The notes under the pieces are model-generated. The model searched no databases. It worked only from the letters and a program-made list of their open reading frames with translations, and had not been told where the DNA came from. This document shows positions 15,881 through 24,302 of a stretch of 46,879 nt of DNA, piece by piece. The first letter of the stretch is position 1. Each line of letters opens with the position of its first letter. The stretch lies in the NCBI RefSeq assembly GCF_002902845.1, contig NZ_PPTF01000023.1:43743-90621 (forward strand), read 5' to 3'. This stretch comes from Chromobacterium sinusclupearum (GTDB lineage Bacteria; Pseudomonadota; Gammaproteobacteria; Burkholderiales; Chromobacteriaceae). A program made the position numbers and the translations under genes.

Positions 15881-17191
15881 ATGCACTTGCCGCCCAAACT
15901 GCGCCATCTTGTTCTGATCCCCTTGTTCGCGGCCGCGTGCGGCGTGCTGGGCGCTTTGCTGGTGCTGTGCTTCCAGGCCGCGCTGCATGCGCTGGCGTAT
16001 CTGCTGGGCGGGCACGCCAGCGGCCTGGTGGAGATCGCCAGCCGGCTGGCGCCGTGGCAACGGGCGCTGGCACCGGTCTTGGGCGGATTGCTGGCCGGCG
16101 TGGTATTGGAGCAGGGCCGGCACCTGTTGCGCGGCGCGGCCGCCGGCGATTACCTGGAAGCGGTGCGCGTAGGGGATGGCCACCTGAGCCTGCGCCGCAC
16201 CCTGGTCAACAGCCTGTCCTCGCTATGCACCGTCGCCAGCGGCGGCTCCATCGGCCGCGAAGGGGCGATGGTGGCGCTGTCGGCGCAGGGCGGCTCGTTA
16301 TTGACCCGGCTATTGCCGATGAGTTTGCCGCAACGGCGGCGTCTGGTGGCTTGCGGCATCGCCGCCGGCTGGGCCGCCGCCTATCATGCGCCGGTATCGG
16401 CGATGGTTTTCGTCTGCGAGGTGGTATGGCGACGGCTGGATGCGCGTTCGCTGCCGGCCTTGGCCTTGGCGGCGCTGACCGCCAGCCTGACGGTTAATCA
16501 TCTGTTTGGCTTGTCTCCCCTGTATCAACCTCCGCCGTTGCCGGCGCCCGGCGCGCTGGCGCTGGCCGGCTATTGCCTGCTGGCCTTGATGTTGGGCGCT
16601 TGCGCCCCGCTGTTTCTGCTGCTGATGGAACTGGGCCGGCGCGCTTTCGCCGGCTTGCCCTGGCGGCTGCCGCTGCGGATGGCGCTGGGGGGCGCGGCGG
16701 TGGGCTGCCTTGCCTGGTTCTGGCCGCAGATGTGGGGCAACGGCTACAGCACGGTATCGTGGCTGCTGGGCCATCAGCCGGCCTGGCAGCTGGTGTTGAC
16801 GCTGCTGCTGTGCAAGCTGGTGGCGACGGCGGCGACCAGCGGTTCCGGCGCGGTGGGCGGCATCTTTACGCCGATGCTGTTCGCGGGCGCGGCGTGCGGC
16901 GCGCTGGCCGGCCAGCTGTTGAATCTGGCTTTGCCCGGCTGCTTGCCAGGAGGGGGAGCGGTGCTGGTGGGGATGGCGGCGTTCTTGGCGGCGACTGCTC
17001 AGGCGCCGTTGTTGGCGGTGGCGATGCTGATGGAGCTGACCGGCGCCTGGAGCATGCTGTTGCCGGTGGCGCTGGTCGCGCTGCTGGCTGCGCGCGTCGG
17101 CCGCTTGCTGGGCGGCCGCGCGCTTTATCACGATGAGACGGAAGGTGTCAGGCGTCGGCTGCCGGGCCGTTGGTGGGGTCGCCGTCGATGA
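15881..17191 (+). CDS. ClC-family chloride channel or transporter (ClcB-like)
   Basis: A 436-residue membrane protein of about ten or more hydrophobic segments. The chloride-selectivity motifs are present: SGGSIGREGAMV with the gating glutamate, and SGSGAVGGIFTPML. The GREGA form (rather than GREGP) is what I recall of ClcB-type members. It has no cytosolic CBS domain. Such proteins exchange chloride for protons or act as channels; in enterobacteria they help in acid resistance. The ATG at 15881 directly begins a hydrophobic segment. Its last 44 bases overlap the convergent acetyltransferase gene. Confidence 0.88.
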   Translation: MHLPPKLRHLVLIPLFAAACGVLGALLVLCFQAALHALAYLLGGHASGLVEIASRLAPWQRALAPVLGGLLAGVVLEQGRHLLRGAAAGDYLEAVRVGDGHLSLRRTLVNSLSSLCTVASGGSIGREGAMVALSAQGGSLLTRLLPMSLPQRRRLVACGIAAGWAAAYHAPVSAMVFVCEVVWRRLDARSLPALALAALTASLTVNHLFGLSPLYQPPPLPAPGALALAGYCLLALMLGACAPLFLLLMELGRRAFAGLPWRLPLRMALGGAAVGCLAWFWPQMWGNGYSTVSWLLGHQPAWQLVLTLLLCKLVATAATSGSGAVGGIFTPMLFAGAACGALAGQLLNLALPGCLPGGGAVLVGMAAFLAATAQAPLLAVAMLMELTGAWSMLLPVALVALLAARVGRLLGGRALYHDETEGVRRRLPGRWWGRRR

Positions 17192-17675
17192 AGCGCTGCA
17201 GATAGACCAGATCCAGCCAGCGGCCGAATTTGAAACCGACTTGCGGCAGGCGGCCCACCTGGACGAAGCCCAGCTTCTCATGGAAGCGGATGGAACCCTC
17301 GTTTTCGGCGTCCACCGCGCCCAGCATCGTGTGTTTGCCCAAGGCCTGAGCGCGCGGGAACAGCGCCTGCACCAGCGCGGTGCCTATGCCCTTGCCGCGG
17401 GCCTGTTCGGTCAGGTGGACGCTGTGCTCCACGGTGAAGCGGTAGCCGGGGCGGGTGCGGAAATCGCCGAAGCTGGAGAAACCCAGCACGCGGCCATCGT
17501 CTTCCTCGGCCAGCAGCACCGGGTAGCCGGCCGCGGTGCGATCCTGGAACCACAGCGCGAATTCGCCCGGCGTCAGCGGGTCGTCGTTGTAGACAGCGGT
17601 GGTGGTGGCGATCACTTCGTTGTAGATGTCGAGTATCGCAGCCAGGTCTTCCAAGTTGGCTTCACGAATCTGCAT
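17148..17675 (-). CDS. GNAT N-acetyltransferase, phosphinothricin-acetyltransferase-like
   Basis: A 175-residue protein. MQIREANLEDLAAILDIYN opens a GNAT fold, VEHSVHLTEQARGKGIGTAL is the acetyl-CoA-binding motif A, and ENEGSIRFHEKLGFVQVGRL is the typical C-terminal motif. The layout resembles the Pat/Bar group (acetylation of phosphinothricin or, in many bacteria, of methionine sulfoximine and related amino compounds); the real substrate is unknown. ATG 17675 has AAGGAC upstream. The 3' end overlaps the ClC gene end, convergent. Confidence 0.87.
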   Translation of the reverse strand: MQIREANLEDLAAILDIYNEVIATTTAVYNDDPLTPGEFALWFQDRTAAGYPVLLAEEDDGRVLGFSSFGDFRTRPGYRFTVEHSVHLTEQARGKGIGTALVQALFPRAQALGKHTMLGAVDAENEGSIRFHEKLGFVQVGRLPQVGFKFGRWLDLVYLQRFIDGDPTNGPAADA

Positions 17676-17739
17676 GATCTGTCCTTGCGTGAGGTCGTAG
17701 GGGCCTTGAATCAAGGCTTGTGCAATTAACGTGCCAGTT

Positions 17740-18603
17740 TCAGCCGGCAGACGGGGTTTTCTTGCGCGGGCTGCGCTTCTTGCGGGCCGGGGCGGCCGGG
17801 GCATCCTCATGTTCGGCCGCCGGCGCGTCCGCGCTTGCCGGCTCGCCGTCATGGCGCAAGCGGATCTCGCTGTGCAGCTTGGAGCCATTGCGGCTCTCCT
17901 GCACCGTCAGGAAATCCAGTTTCTTCACCATCTGCGACAGCCGGCTATGTCCCCAATTGCGCGGATCGAACGATGGGTCGTTCTTGGCCAGGTAGGAGCC
18001 GACGGCCGATAGTTCGGCCCAGCCGCTGTCGCGGGACACCGCCTCGATCGCCGAGGTGAACATGTCTTGCAGCGGGTGGCGTTCCTTCGCCGGCGCCGGT
18101 TTGGCGCGCGCACGGCTGGTGCGGGTCTTCGGGGCGGCGGGTTCCGCTTTGGCCTTGGCCGGCGGGGCCGGACGCAGGACTTCGGTGAACACGAATTTAT
18201 CGCAGGCGGCGATGAAGGGGCGCGGCGTCTTGGACTGCTCGCCCAGGCCGATCACGGTCAGTCCGGCTTCGCGCAGCCGGGTGGCCAGGCGGGTGAAGTC
18301 GCTGTCCGACGATACCAGGCAGAAGCCATCGAAATTGCCGGTGTAGAGCAGGTCCATCGCGTCGATGATCAGCGCCGAGTCGGTGGAGTTCTTGCCCTTG
18401 GTGTAGGCAAACTGCTGGATGGGCGAGATGGCGTACTGGTGCAGCACGTCCTTCCAGCCCTTCAGTTGTGTCGTGGTCCAGTCGCCATAGGCGCGCTTGA
18501 CGACGGCGGTGCCGTATTTGGCCACTTCGGCCAACAGCTCCGCGATCAGCGACGACTGGGCGTTGTCGGCGTCTATCAGTACCGCCAATTTGCGGTTTTC
18601 CAT
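17740..18603 (-). CDS. NYN-domain putative RNase with LOTUS (OST-HTH) domain
   Basis: A 287-residue protein. The N-terminal NYN/LabA-like domain (about 1-150) has the acidic residues of the PIN-like nuclease site: LIDADNA, STDSALIIDAMDLLY and SSDSDFTRLATRLRE. After a basic, alanine-proline-rich linker comes a LOTUS/OST-HTH domain (about 190-255: MFTSAIEAVSRDSGWAELS, NWGHSRLSQMVKKL), which binds RNA in relatives. The C-terminus is a lysine-rich tail. Such proteins likely cut or bind RNA, but targets are unknown. ATG 18603 begins the conserved domain; a GTG at 18630 is possible. It appears to be a single-gene unit. Confidence 0.88.
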   Translation of the reverse strand: MENRKLAVLIDADNAQSSLIAELLAEVAKYGTAVVKRAYGDWTTTQLKGWKDVLHQYAISPIQQFAYTKGKNSTDSALIIDAMDLLYTGNFDGFCLVSSDSDFTRLATRLREAGLTVIGLGEQSKTPRPFIAACDKFVFTEVLRPAPPAKAKAEPAAPKTRTSRARAKPAPAKERHPLQDMFTSAIEAVSRDSGWAELSAVGSYLAKNDPSFDPRNWGHSRLSQMVKKLDFLTVQESRNGSKLHSEIRLRHDGEPASADAPAAEHEDAPAAPARKKRSPRKKTPSAG

Positions 18604-18778
18604 TGATGCTTTCGGGTAGGGCGACAGCACATGCTAAGCCGGGCTTTTCGCATCTGTCAAAAAGGCGGTGTCGGGCAGGGCGGGGCGATGAGCCGCCGCA
18701 CATCTTCGGCCGCAGCCGTTCCTAAGCTGGCATGGCTCTTGCGTTGTCTACTGTGACAGGGCTAACCGGGAGGGCGCA

Positions 18779-18994
18779 ATGATGGCAGCGGCGGCGAGCA
18801 GAACCAGCGATATGGTGGTGTTCAATTATCGCCGTCCGGTGCGGGCGCGGCGAGTCGAACTGCAGGGCGGCAGCCGTTTGTGGCTGGTGGAGATGCTGGA
18901 CATGCGCGGCCAGGTGTGGGTCTGGCAGGACGAATGGGACGGCGCCGACGCCGCGCTGGAGCGCGCGCGCCGGCTGAGTTTGATGCTGGAATGA
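18779..18994 (+). CDS. Small protein of unknown function
   Basis: A 71-residue frame with a good ribosome site (GGGAGGGC) 4 bases before the ATG. The sequence is arginine and aspartate rich, with an LWLVEMLDMRGQVWVWQDEW core. I recognise no family. It is convergent with, and one base apart from, the DUF2059 gene. Codon use and the ribosome site favour a real gene, but nothing more can be said. Confidence 0.6.
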   Translation: MMAAAASRTSDMVVFNYRRPVRARRVELQGGSRLWLVEMLDMRGQVWVWQDEWDGADAALERARRLSLMLE

Positions 18995-18995
18995 A

Positions 18996-19538
18996 TTATT
19001 TCTTGGCGATGGTCTTGCCGTAGGCCTCGGCTGCGGCCTGCATCTTCGGCAGCAGGGTCTTCTCGGCGGTCTTCAGCGTTTCGCCGGCGATAGCGTCGCC
19101 GATCTGAGGTTGTTGCTTCAGCAGCTTCTGACCGGCCGGGCTCTTGTAGAAAGTGTTGATCTGCTTGAGTTCGTCGGCGCTGAATTGCGCGCTGATATTT
19201 TTCACTACTGTTTGTTCAAACTGCTGCTTAACAGCGGCAGAACCAAAGTAGTCAGCAGCTAGTTTATGGATCCCATCCATGTAACCTTTAAGACCAGCCT
19301 GAGCCTTCTTTTGTTGGGAAGCATTGAGCTGGATCTTGTTCTTGCCGAGGTAGTCCTGCAGCAGAAGCGGGCCACTGGCAGTGGTGCGTTCAACTAGTGC
19401 GGGCAGCATGTTATTGATGTTCAGCGTGGCGGCCAGTTCCTTGGCACCGGCTTCCTGGGCGGCGTCAGCATGGGCCAACAGCGGCATCGAAAGCAGCACG
19501 GCGACGAGGCCGGCCTTCAGCGGGCGGGAAGCAAACAT
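18996..19538 (-). CDS. Periplasmic DUF2059-domain protein
   Basis: A 180-residue protein with a signal peptide (cut after AHA, about residue 24) and a helical body. VVKNISAQFSADELKQINTF and FYKSPAGQKLLKQQPQI are the hallmarks of DUF2059, common in periplasmic proteins of unknown function. ATG 19538 follows AAAGGA; the longer frame upstream is not coding. A patch of lower GC (about 19190-19400) within the gene contrasts with its ends. Confidence 0.84.
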   Translation of the reverse strand: MFASRPLKAGLVAVLLSMPLLAHADAAQEAGAKELAATLNINNMLPALVERTTASGPLLLQDYLGKNKIQLNASQQKKAQAGLKGYMDGIHKLAADYFGSAAVKQQFEQTVVKNISAQFSADELKQINTFYKSPAGQKLLKQQPQIGDAIAGETLKTAEKTLLPKMQAAAEAYGKTIAKK

Positions 19539-19619
19539 GGCAAATCCTTTGATCTGGTGAAAGATATCGGATCGGCAGTGTGACACCGCCAGGCGGGAAG
19601 GTCAAAGCGGAACGGGCGA

Positions 19620-20564
19620 TCAATGGCTGTCGGCGGGCGGCAGCGGGCTTTGCCAGCCGCGGTAGGCGGCGAGATTATCGCGGGTGACCAGGGTGACCGG
19701 CACCTTCACCAGGCGCGCCGTTTTTTCCCCCTGCCGCAGGCGCTGCCCCAGCAATACCGCTTCGCGGCCTATCCGATACGGCGATTGGCTGGCCGAGGCG
19801 ATGATGGGTCCGGGCTGGCGCAAGGCCCGCTCGATGTCCGGCGAGCCATCCACCGAGGCGATCCTGACGCGGCCGGCCTCCTGAGCGGGCAGCGCCTTGG
19901 CGCAACCGAGCGCCTGGCGGTCATTGGTGGCGAACACCGCGTCTATGGCTGCAAAGCGCGCCAGATCGCTTTGCAGCGCGCGCTGGCCGCCCAGGCTGGA
20001 GCCCTGGCCGTTGACGCCGTTCAGCACGCGGATGCCGGGAAAGGATGCCAGCGCGGCGCGGCAGCCGGCGATACGGTCGCTGACCGAACTGACCGGCGGC
20101 CCGCTCTGGATCAGCAGCGCGCCCTTGCCGCCCAGCTGCCGGGCCAGATGGCGGCAGCTGATTTCGCCGGCCTGGCGGTTGTCCGACTTCACCGTGCCGT
20201 CGGCGCCCGGCGCATCCACATCCACCGCCACCACCACAATGCCGGCGGCGCGCGCCGCCCGAACTTGCGGCGCGATGGCGCGGCTGTCCACCGCGCCGAG
20301 CAGGATCAGATCCGGTTTCTGTTCTATCAACTGTTGCATTTGCTCGCGCTGTCGCGGCAGGTTGAAGTTGGCGGACAGCGAAATGACTTGCACCGATGGA
20401 TTGAGACGGTGCGCGGTCTGGATCGCGCCGCGCGTCAGCGCTTGATAGAACGGATTATCCAGCGCGCCCACCGTGATGCCTATCCGTTGCGGCGCGGCGG
20501 CTTGTGCCGGGGCGCAGGCGAGGAAAAACGGCAGGCTGGCCAAAAGGACGGTGGCGAGGCGCAT
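19620..20564 (-). CDS. Periplasmic sugar-binding protein, type 1 (ribose/galactose-like), orphan
   Basis: A 314-residue protein with a signal peptide (cleavage after AQA, about 22) and the type 1 periplasmic-binding fold: ITVGALDNPFYQALTRGA at the N-terminus, KPDLILLGAVDS, VAVDVDAPGADGTVKSDN, FATNDRQALG. Family members bind ribose, galactose or other sugars for ABC import, or serve chemoreceptors. No ABC permease or ATPase is next to it, so it may feed a distant transporter or a receptor. It reads leftward with a 33-base gap before the next gene. Confidence 0.87.
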   Translation of the reverse strand: MRLATVLLASLPFFLACAPAQAAAPQRIGITVGALDNPFYQALTRGAIQTAHRLNPSVQVISLSANFNLPRQREQMQQLIEQKPDLILLGAVDSRAIAPQVRAARAAGIVVVAVDVDAPGADGTVKSDNRQAGEISCRHLARQLGGKGALLIQSGPPVSSVSDRIAGCRAALASFPGIRVLNGVNGQGSSLGGQRALQSDLARFAAIDAVFATNDRQALGCAKALPAQEAGRVRIASVDGSPDIERALRQPGPIIASASQSPYRIGREAVLLGQRLRQGEKTARLVKVPVTLVTRDNLAAYRGWQSPLPPADSH

Positions 20565-20597
20565 GGCGACGGACCGCGAGAGAAACGATGTTTCAGT

Positions 20598-21194
20598 TTA
20601 GACCAGCGCCGAGTTGACTGGAGCCGCCTGAGATTGCAGACGGTGGCCGGCGCGCGTTGCCAGCCGCAGCAGCAAGGGCCAGCCTTCCTCCCATTGCCGG
20701 TGGCCGGAGTCGATATTGATATGGCCGGCGTGCTGCAGCCAGGTGATCGGCGCCTGCCAGTAACCCGCCATGCGCGCGGCGCGCGCCGATTTGCAGAACG
20801 GATCGTTGCTGCTGGCGACAATCTGCGCCGGGAAGGGCAGCGGCTGGCGCGGCACCGGGGCGAAGTTCAGCAACTCCGCCGGCGCGAAGGCGCGCTCCAC
20901 GTCGGCCGGCGCCACCAGCAGCGCGCCGGCGATGCGGCCCGGGTGGCGGGCGGCGTAGTGGGCGACGGTGACGCAACCCAGGCTGTGGGCGATGACCAGC
21001 GGCGGCTTGCTGCAGCGCGCCAGCGCCGCGTCCAGGCCGTCCAGCCAGTCCTCGAGTTGTGGGCGTTCCCAGTCGGCGTTGTCCACCCGGCGCGCGCCCA
21101 GGCGGCGCTGCCAGTGGCTTTGCCAGTGCTCGGCGCCGGAGTTGCGCCAGCCGGGCTGGATGATCAGATCAAATGCTTGCAGCAGGGGGAGCAT
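20598..21194 (-). CDS. RBBP9/YdeN-type alpha/beta hydrolase
   Basis: A 198-residue small serine hydrolase. PGWRNSGAEHWQSHWQRRLG is the conserved N-terminal segment of RBBP9/YdeN proteins, AHSLGC carries the nucleophile Ser, and HAGHINIDSG holds the catalytic His. Function of the family in bacteria is poorly known; esterase activity is likely. ATG 21194 is chosen for the AAGG eight bases upstream; an ATG at 21209 is possible. It lies 33 bases before the binding-protein gene, same strand. Confidence 0.87.
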   Translation of the reverse strand: MLPLLQAFDLIIQPGWRNSGAEHWQSHWQRRLGARRVDNADWERPQLEDWLDGLDAALARCSKPPLVIAHSLGCVTVAHYAARHPGRIAGALLVAPADVERAFAPAELLNFAPVPRQPLPFPAQIVASSNDPFCKSARAARMAGYWQAPITWLQHAGHINIDSGHRQWEEGWPLLLRLATRAGHRLQSQAAPVNSALV

Positions 21195-21299
21195 GGCTGG
21201 CCTTCGCATGGGTCGATGTCTGGACTGTAGCGTGGGGCGATCTGCAATAAAAATAATAATGGATTGATTTGTTATTCTTTTATGGAATAAATTGCCTGT

Positions 21300-21797
21300 T
21301 CAGCCGGACTCCCGCTCGCGGCAGTTCAGCCACAATCGCAGGTCGAATTCCAGCTGGTGATACTCCGGCAGCATGTGGCAGCACAGCTGGTAGAAGGCCT
21401 TGCCGTGGTCGCGCTCCTTGAGGTGAGCCAGCTCATGCACGGCGATCATCTGCAAGAAGGGCAGCGGCAGTTCGCGGAACAGCGCGGCGATGCGGATCTC
21501 GCTCTTGGTTTTCAGCCGGCCGCCCTGCACCCTGGAAATCGTGGTGTTGGTGCCCAGCGTGCCTTTCAAAGGGTGCTGTTGATTGTCGTACAGCACCTTG
21601 GACGGCAGCGGCGCGTTTTTCAGATAGCGCTGCTTCAGCGCGGCGACAAATTGATACAGCGCCTTGTCGGTTTGCACGTCGTGCGGGTCCGGGTATTTGC
21701 GGCGCAGCAGGGCGGGCAGCTCTCCTGCGTCGAACAGGGCTTGCGCCTGTTGCACCAGCGACAGCGGATATTGCGGCAGGTATTTGAGATTAGCCAT
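21300..21797 (-). CDS. YgjP-like (DUF45) zinc metallopeptidase
   Basis: A 165-residue protein with HELAHLKERDHGKAF, the HExxH...H zinc site of the YgjP/WLM group related to SprT-type peptidases. The N-terminal part (LPQYPLSLVQQAQALFDAG) and the YDNQQHPLKGTLGTNTTISR segment match the family. Its job is unknown, with a role in protein or DNA-protein quality control suspected for relatives. ATG 21797 starts the family-like N-terminus. The upstream frame extends toward the GNAT gene, but only 35 bases lie between the two. Confidence 0.82.
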   Translation of the reverse strand: MANLKYLPQYPLSLVQQAQALFDAGELPALLRRKYPDPHDVQTDKALYQFVAALKQRYLKNAPLPSKVLYDNQQHPLKGTLGTNTTISRVQGGRLKTKSEIRIAALFRELPLPFLQMIAVHELAHLKERDHGKAFYQLCCHMLPEYHQLEFDLRLWLNCRERESG

Positions 21798-21832
21798 GGC
21801 GTGTATTGTAAGCGCCGCAGTGTGGCCGGCGC

Positions 21833-22363
21833 TCATATTCCTGGCTGGCAAAGCCGGGCAGGGTCGGTCCAGTGAAAGCGCAGCGCGATGGCGCGGGTGG
21901 CGGCCGCCGTGTCCTCCTCGCGGCGCTCAAGCACTTCGCCGCCTAGCCTGGCATACACGGCGCAGGCATCGGCATTGCGCTCGTAGACCCAAAGATAGAG
22001 CGGCCTGCCCGGCGCGATGCGGCAAGCCTCGGCCGCTGCGGCTGCCATCAGCGCTCGGCCGATGCCGCGTCCTTGCTGATCGCCGCGCACATGCAGATTG
22101 TCCAGATAAACGCCCAGTTCCGGCGCCTCGTCGGGCAACAGGCAGACGAAACCGACCGGCTCGTCCTCCCAGCAGGCGATGCGCACCCAGAGCGGCGTTT
22201 CAGAGGCGAAACGGGCGCGCCATACGGCAAGCCTGTCGCCATCGGCGCGCTCGTCAAGGTAAGCATCAGGCAGGATGCCGCGATAGCTCGCGCGCCAGCT
22301 TTGCGCGTGGAGGGCGGCAATGAGGGGGATGTCGTCGCTATCAGCGGGACGCAGGCTAAGCAT
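21833..22363 (-). CDS. GNAT-family N-acetyltransferase
   Basis: A 176-residue single-domain GNAT protein. LRPADSDDIPLIAALHAQSW opens the fold, LHVRGDQQGRGIGRALMAAA is the acetyl-CoA loop (Q/RxxGxG/A), and NADACAVYARLGGEVLERRE is the closing motif. The substrate cannot be told from the sequence. It is followed by the YgjP-like gene in the same direction, and a parS-like site is 18 bases upstream of its start. Confidence 0.87.
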   Translation of the reverse strand: MLSLRPADSDDIPLIAALHAQSWRASYRGILPDAYLDERADGDRLAVWRARFASETPLWVRIACWEDEPVGFVCLLPDEAPELGVYLDNLHVRGDQQGRGIGRALMAAAAAEACRIAPGRPLYLWVYERNADACAVYARLGGEVLERREEDTAAATRAIALRFHWTDPARLCQPGI

Positions 22364-22380
22364 GGACCGGTTTTCCGCAA

Positions 22381-22396
22381 GGTTTCACGTGGAACA
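22381..22396. other. parS-like ParB-binding site, copy 3
   Basis: GGTTTCACGTGGAACA is the exact reverse complement of the site at 789-804. It lies in the gap between the GNAT gene and a small frame starting at 22513. Confidence 0.6.
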
Positions 22397-22512
22397 GCAT
22401 AAAGCCGGTCTGGCGGATTTAGCCAATTTTTATGCGAGCCGGCCGGTTTTTTGCCGCAAATTTAGCAGGGCCTCTCTACGCTCCTGACGTTGACCAAAGC
22501 TAGGAGAGCGAG

Positions 22513-22749
22513 ATGGCCGTTCCCGTCCGAAGCGCATTGCGTCGCAGCTGCCGCGAGGCCTGCGGAGTGGTGATTCTGAGCCGCCTGCCCGCCAAGCGCG
22601 ATGGCGGACAGACGCTGCGTCAGCGCCGGCAGTTGGCGCGGCTGCGACTGGGGCATGGCTGCCTGCCGCCGCCGCTAGGGTTGTGGCAGCGGCTGGGCGG
22701 CTGGCTGGCGCGTCACTTCAGCCGCAACGGCGCGATCAAGACGTTCTGA
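22513..22749 (+). CDS. Small arginine-rich protein of unknown function
   Basis: A 78-residue frame with a very good ribosome site (AGGAGAG, 5 bases before the ATG). It is rich in Arg, Leu and Gly and has no recognised domain. The 3' end overlaps the convergent YaeQ gene by 37 bases, which reduces confidence. It may be a real short gene of the Chromobacterium group, or a chance frame in GC-rich DNA. Confidence 0.5.
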   Translation: MAVPVRSALRRSCREACGVVILSRLPAKRDGGQTLRQRRQLARLRLGHGCLPPPLGLWQRLGGWLARHFSRNGAIKTF

Positions 22750-23249
22750 GCGTCGTTCGACAGCCACAGCTGGCCGTCCTGGATGGTGGCGGTCAGCTGC
22801 ATGCTGCGTTCGGCCAGCGCGGCCAGCGCCTGCAACGCTTCGAAATCGATGCGAAACACTTCCAGCTTGTCCAGCCGCGACAGCTTGCTCTCATTCTGTC
22901 CCCACCATACTTCGCTGGCGCGGCCGCCATAGCTGTACAGCGCCACGCGGTCAGAACGCGAACAGGCTTTCTTCAGCCGTTTTTCGTCCGGCTCGCCCAG
23001 CTCTACCCACAGCTCAATCTCGTCGGAATAGTTCTTCTGCCACAGCTCCGGCTCGTCGTCCGCGCACAGGCCGCGGGTGAAGGCCAGCGTGTCGCTGGCG
23101 TGCAGGGCGAAGGCGACGATGCGCAGCATCATCCGTTCCAGCGTTTCCGACGGGTGCTGGGCCAGGGTCAGGGAGTGGGTGGCGTAATAGCCGCGGTCCA
23201 TGTCGGACAGGATGAGCGTGGCTTTGTAGATGGTGGCGTTCAGGGCCAT
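22713..23249 (-). CDS. yaeQ: YaeQ family protein
   Basis: A 178-residue protein that matches YaeQ along its whole length: MALNATIYKATLILSDMDRG, YYATHSLTLAQHPSETLERM, then the LSRLDKLEVFRIDFEAL segment. YaeQ has a PD-(D/E)XK nuclease-like fold by structure, and E. coli YaeQ was reported as a suppressor of haemolysin-transcription loss in an rfaH background; its biochemical role is unsettled. The ATG at 23249 is the family start. Confidence 0.92.
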   Translation of the reverse strand: MALNATIYKATLILSDMDRGYYATHSLTLAQHPSETLERMMLRIVAFALHASDTLAFTRGLCADDEPELWQKNYSDEIELWVELGEPDEKRLKKACSRSDRVALYSYGGRASEVWWGQNESKLSRLDKLEVFRIDFEALQALAALAERSMQLTATIQDGQLWLSNDAQNVLIAPLRLK

Positions 23250-23403
23250 GGCGGGTCTTTGCTGATTCGGGTTGCGCCCGGCGCAGGATGGCGCGGGCGT
23301 CCGATTCTAACCGCAGCGCGTCAATGGCGCCATGTTGGGGCGGCGCGCGGCTGACAAAATCCAGCCGCCGGCGTGCGTTGGTCCGTCCTGCGACGGGTAG
23401 GGT

Positions 23404-24084
23404 TTACGGCGTCGGCTGCGTGGTGCATTCCAGCGATTCGCCGCGCCAATTGACGCTGGCGTCGCGGCCCTTGATCCAGAATTCGACGCCCTGGCCTTGG
23501 TAGCGGGCGCCGCTGCCGCTCATGCCTTGGTGCACGATGACCAGCGAATTGCCGCGTTCCAGCTTGGCGGTGGCGGGGCGCGTGCGGTAGAAGGTCGCCA
23601 GGATGGTGCTGTCCGGCTGGCCCTTGCATAGATAGCGCAACGGCGTCAGGGACGGCGCCAGCGCCCAGGCCGCCTGCAGTTGGGAAATGCGCAGGATGTA
23701 GGTGTCGCCCAGGCACATGTGGGGATCCTCTTCCTTCATGCAGTCCTTCAATGACTTGACCCAGCGCTTCTGTTCATTGATCAGCTTGCCGCGCGCGTTG
23801 TTGCCGGTCTGATCCGCCTTGGCCAGCGCCTGGGCGTAGAACTTCTCCAGCCGGTTGTCCAGCCGGGTCAGGCCGTCGTCCTGGCACACCATGCTTTCCA
23901 CGGCGTTGGCCGGCTGATCGCAGTGGAAGTCGGTGGCGACCTGCGGGGCTTCCGCCACCGGTTTGGCTGCCTCGACGGTCGTATGTTCGGCGCCGCCAGC
24001 ATGCGGGCGGTCGTTCTTGCCGGCCAGCGCCAGCGCCGGCAGCAACAGCAAAGAGCCTATCAGCCTGGTAGGGGCTATGGGCAT
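23404..24084 (-). CDS. Periplasmic lysozyme-inhibitor-like protein: LprI (DUF1311) plus MliC domains
   Basis: A 226-residue protein with a signal peptide (about residues 1-22). Residues about 53-130 have the DUF1311/LprI pattern ([46 protein letters not shown]). The C-terminal 75 residues match the MliC fold: [44 protein letters not shown] and the closing Cys. Both domain types are linked with inhibition of c-type lysozyme. ATG 24084 is chosen for GAGGA 6 bases upstream. It is divergent from rhlE. Confidence 0.82.
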   Translation of the reverse strand: MPIAPTRLIGSLLLLPALALAGKNDRPHAGGAEHTTVEAAKPVAEAPQVATDFHCDQPANAVESMVCQDDGLTRLDNRLEKFYAQALAKADQTGNNARGKLINEQKRWVKSLKDCMKEEDPHMCLGDTYILRISQLQAAWALAPSLTPLRYLCKGQPDSTILATFYRTRPATAKLERGNSLVIVHQGMSGSGARYQGQGVEFWIKGRDASVNWRGESLECTTQPTP

Positions 24085-24302
24085 ATTCAATCCTCAAAAA
24101 CGACAACAAAAAACCACCGCATCGTTGCGGCAGAGCTGGCGGGGCCGGCGGCGAGTTCCCATCGCCATCGATTGCCTGTACACTGCGACGCTTCGTGCGA
24201 GTACCAGTCCCGCACGTTCTTCACTCCACGAGTTTCAACTCACACTATCCCGTCAGCCTGGATTGGTCGCAGTTCTGCGATAGGCCGTCGCAGGAGCATA
24301 TT

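Noticed and set aside
16240..16290. GREGA in place of GREGP in the ClC protein, as a sign of lost function.
   Set aside because: The gating glutamate is kept, and this form is what I recall of ClcB-like members.
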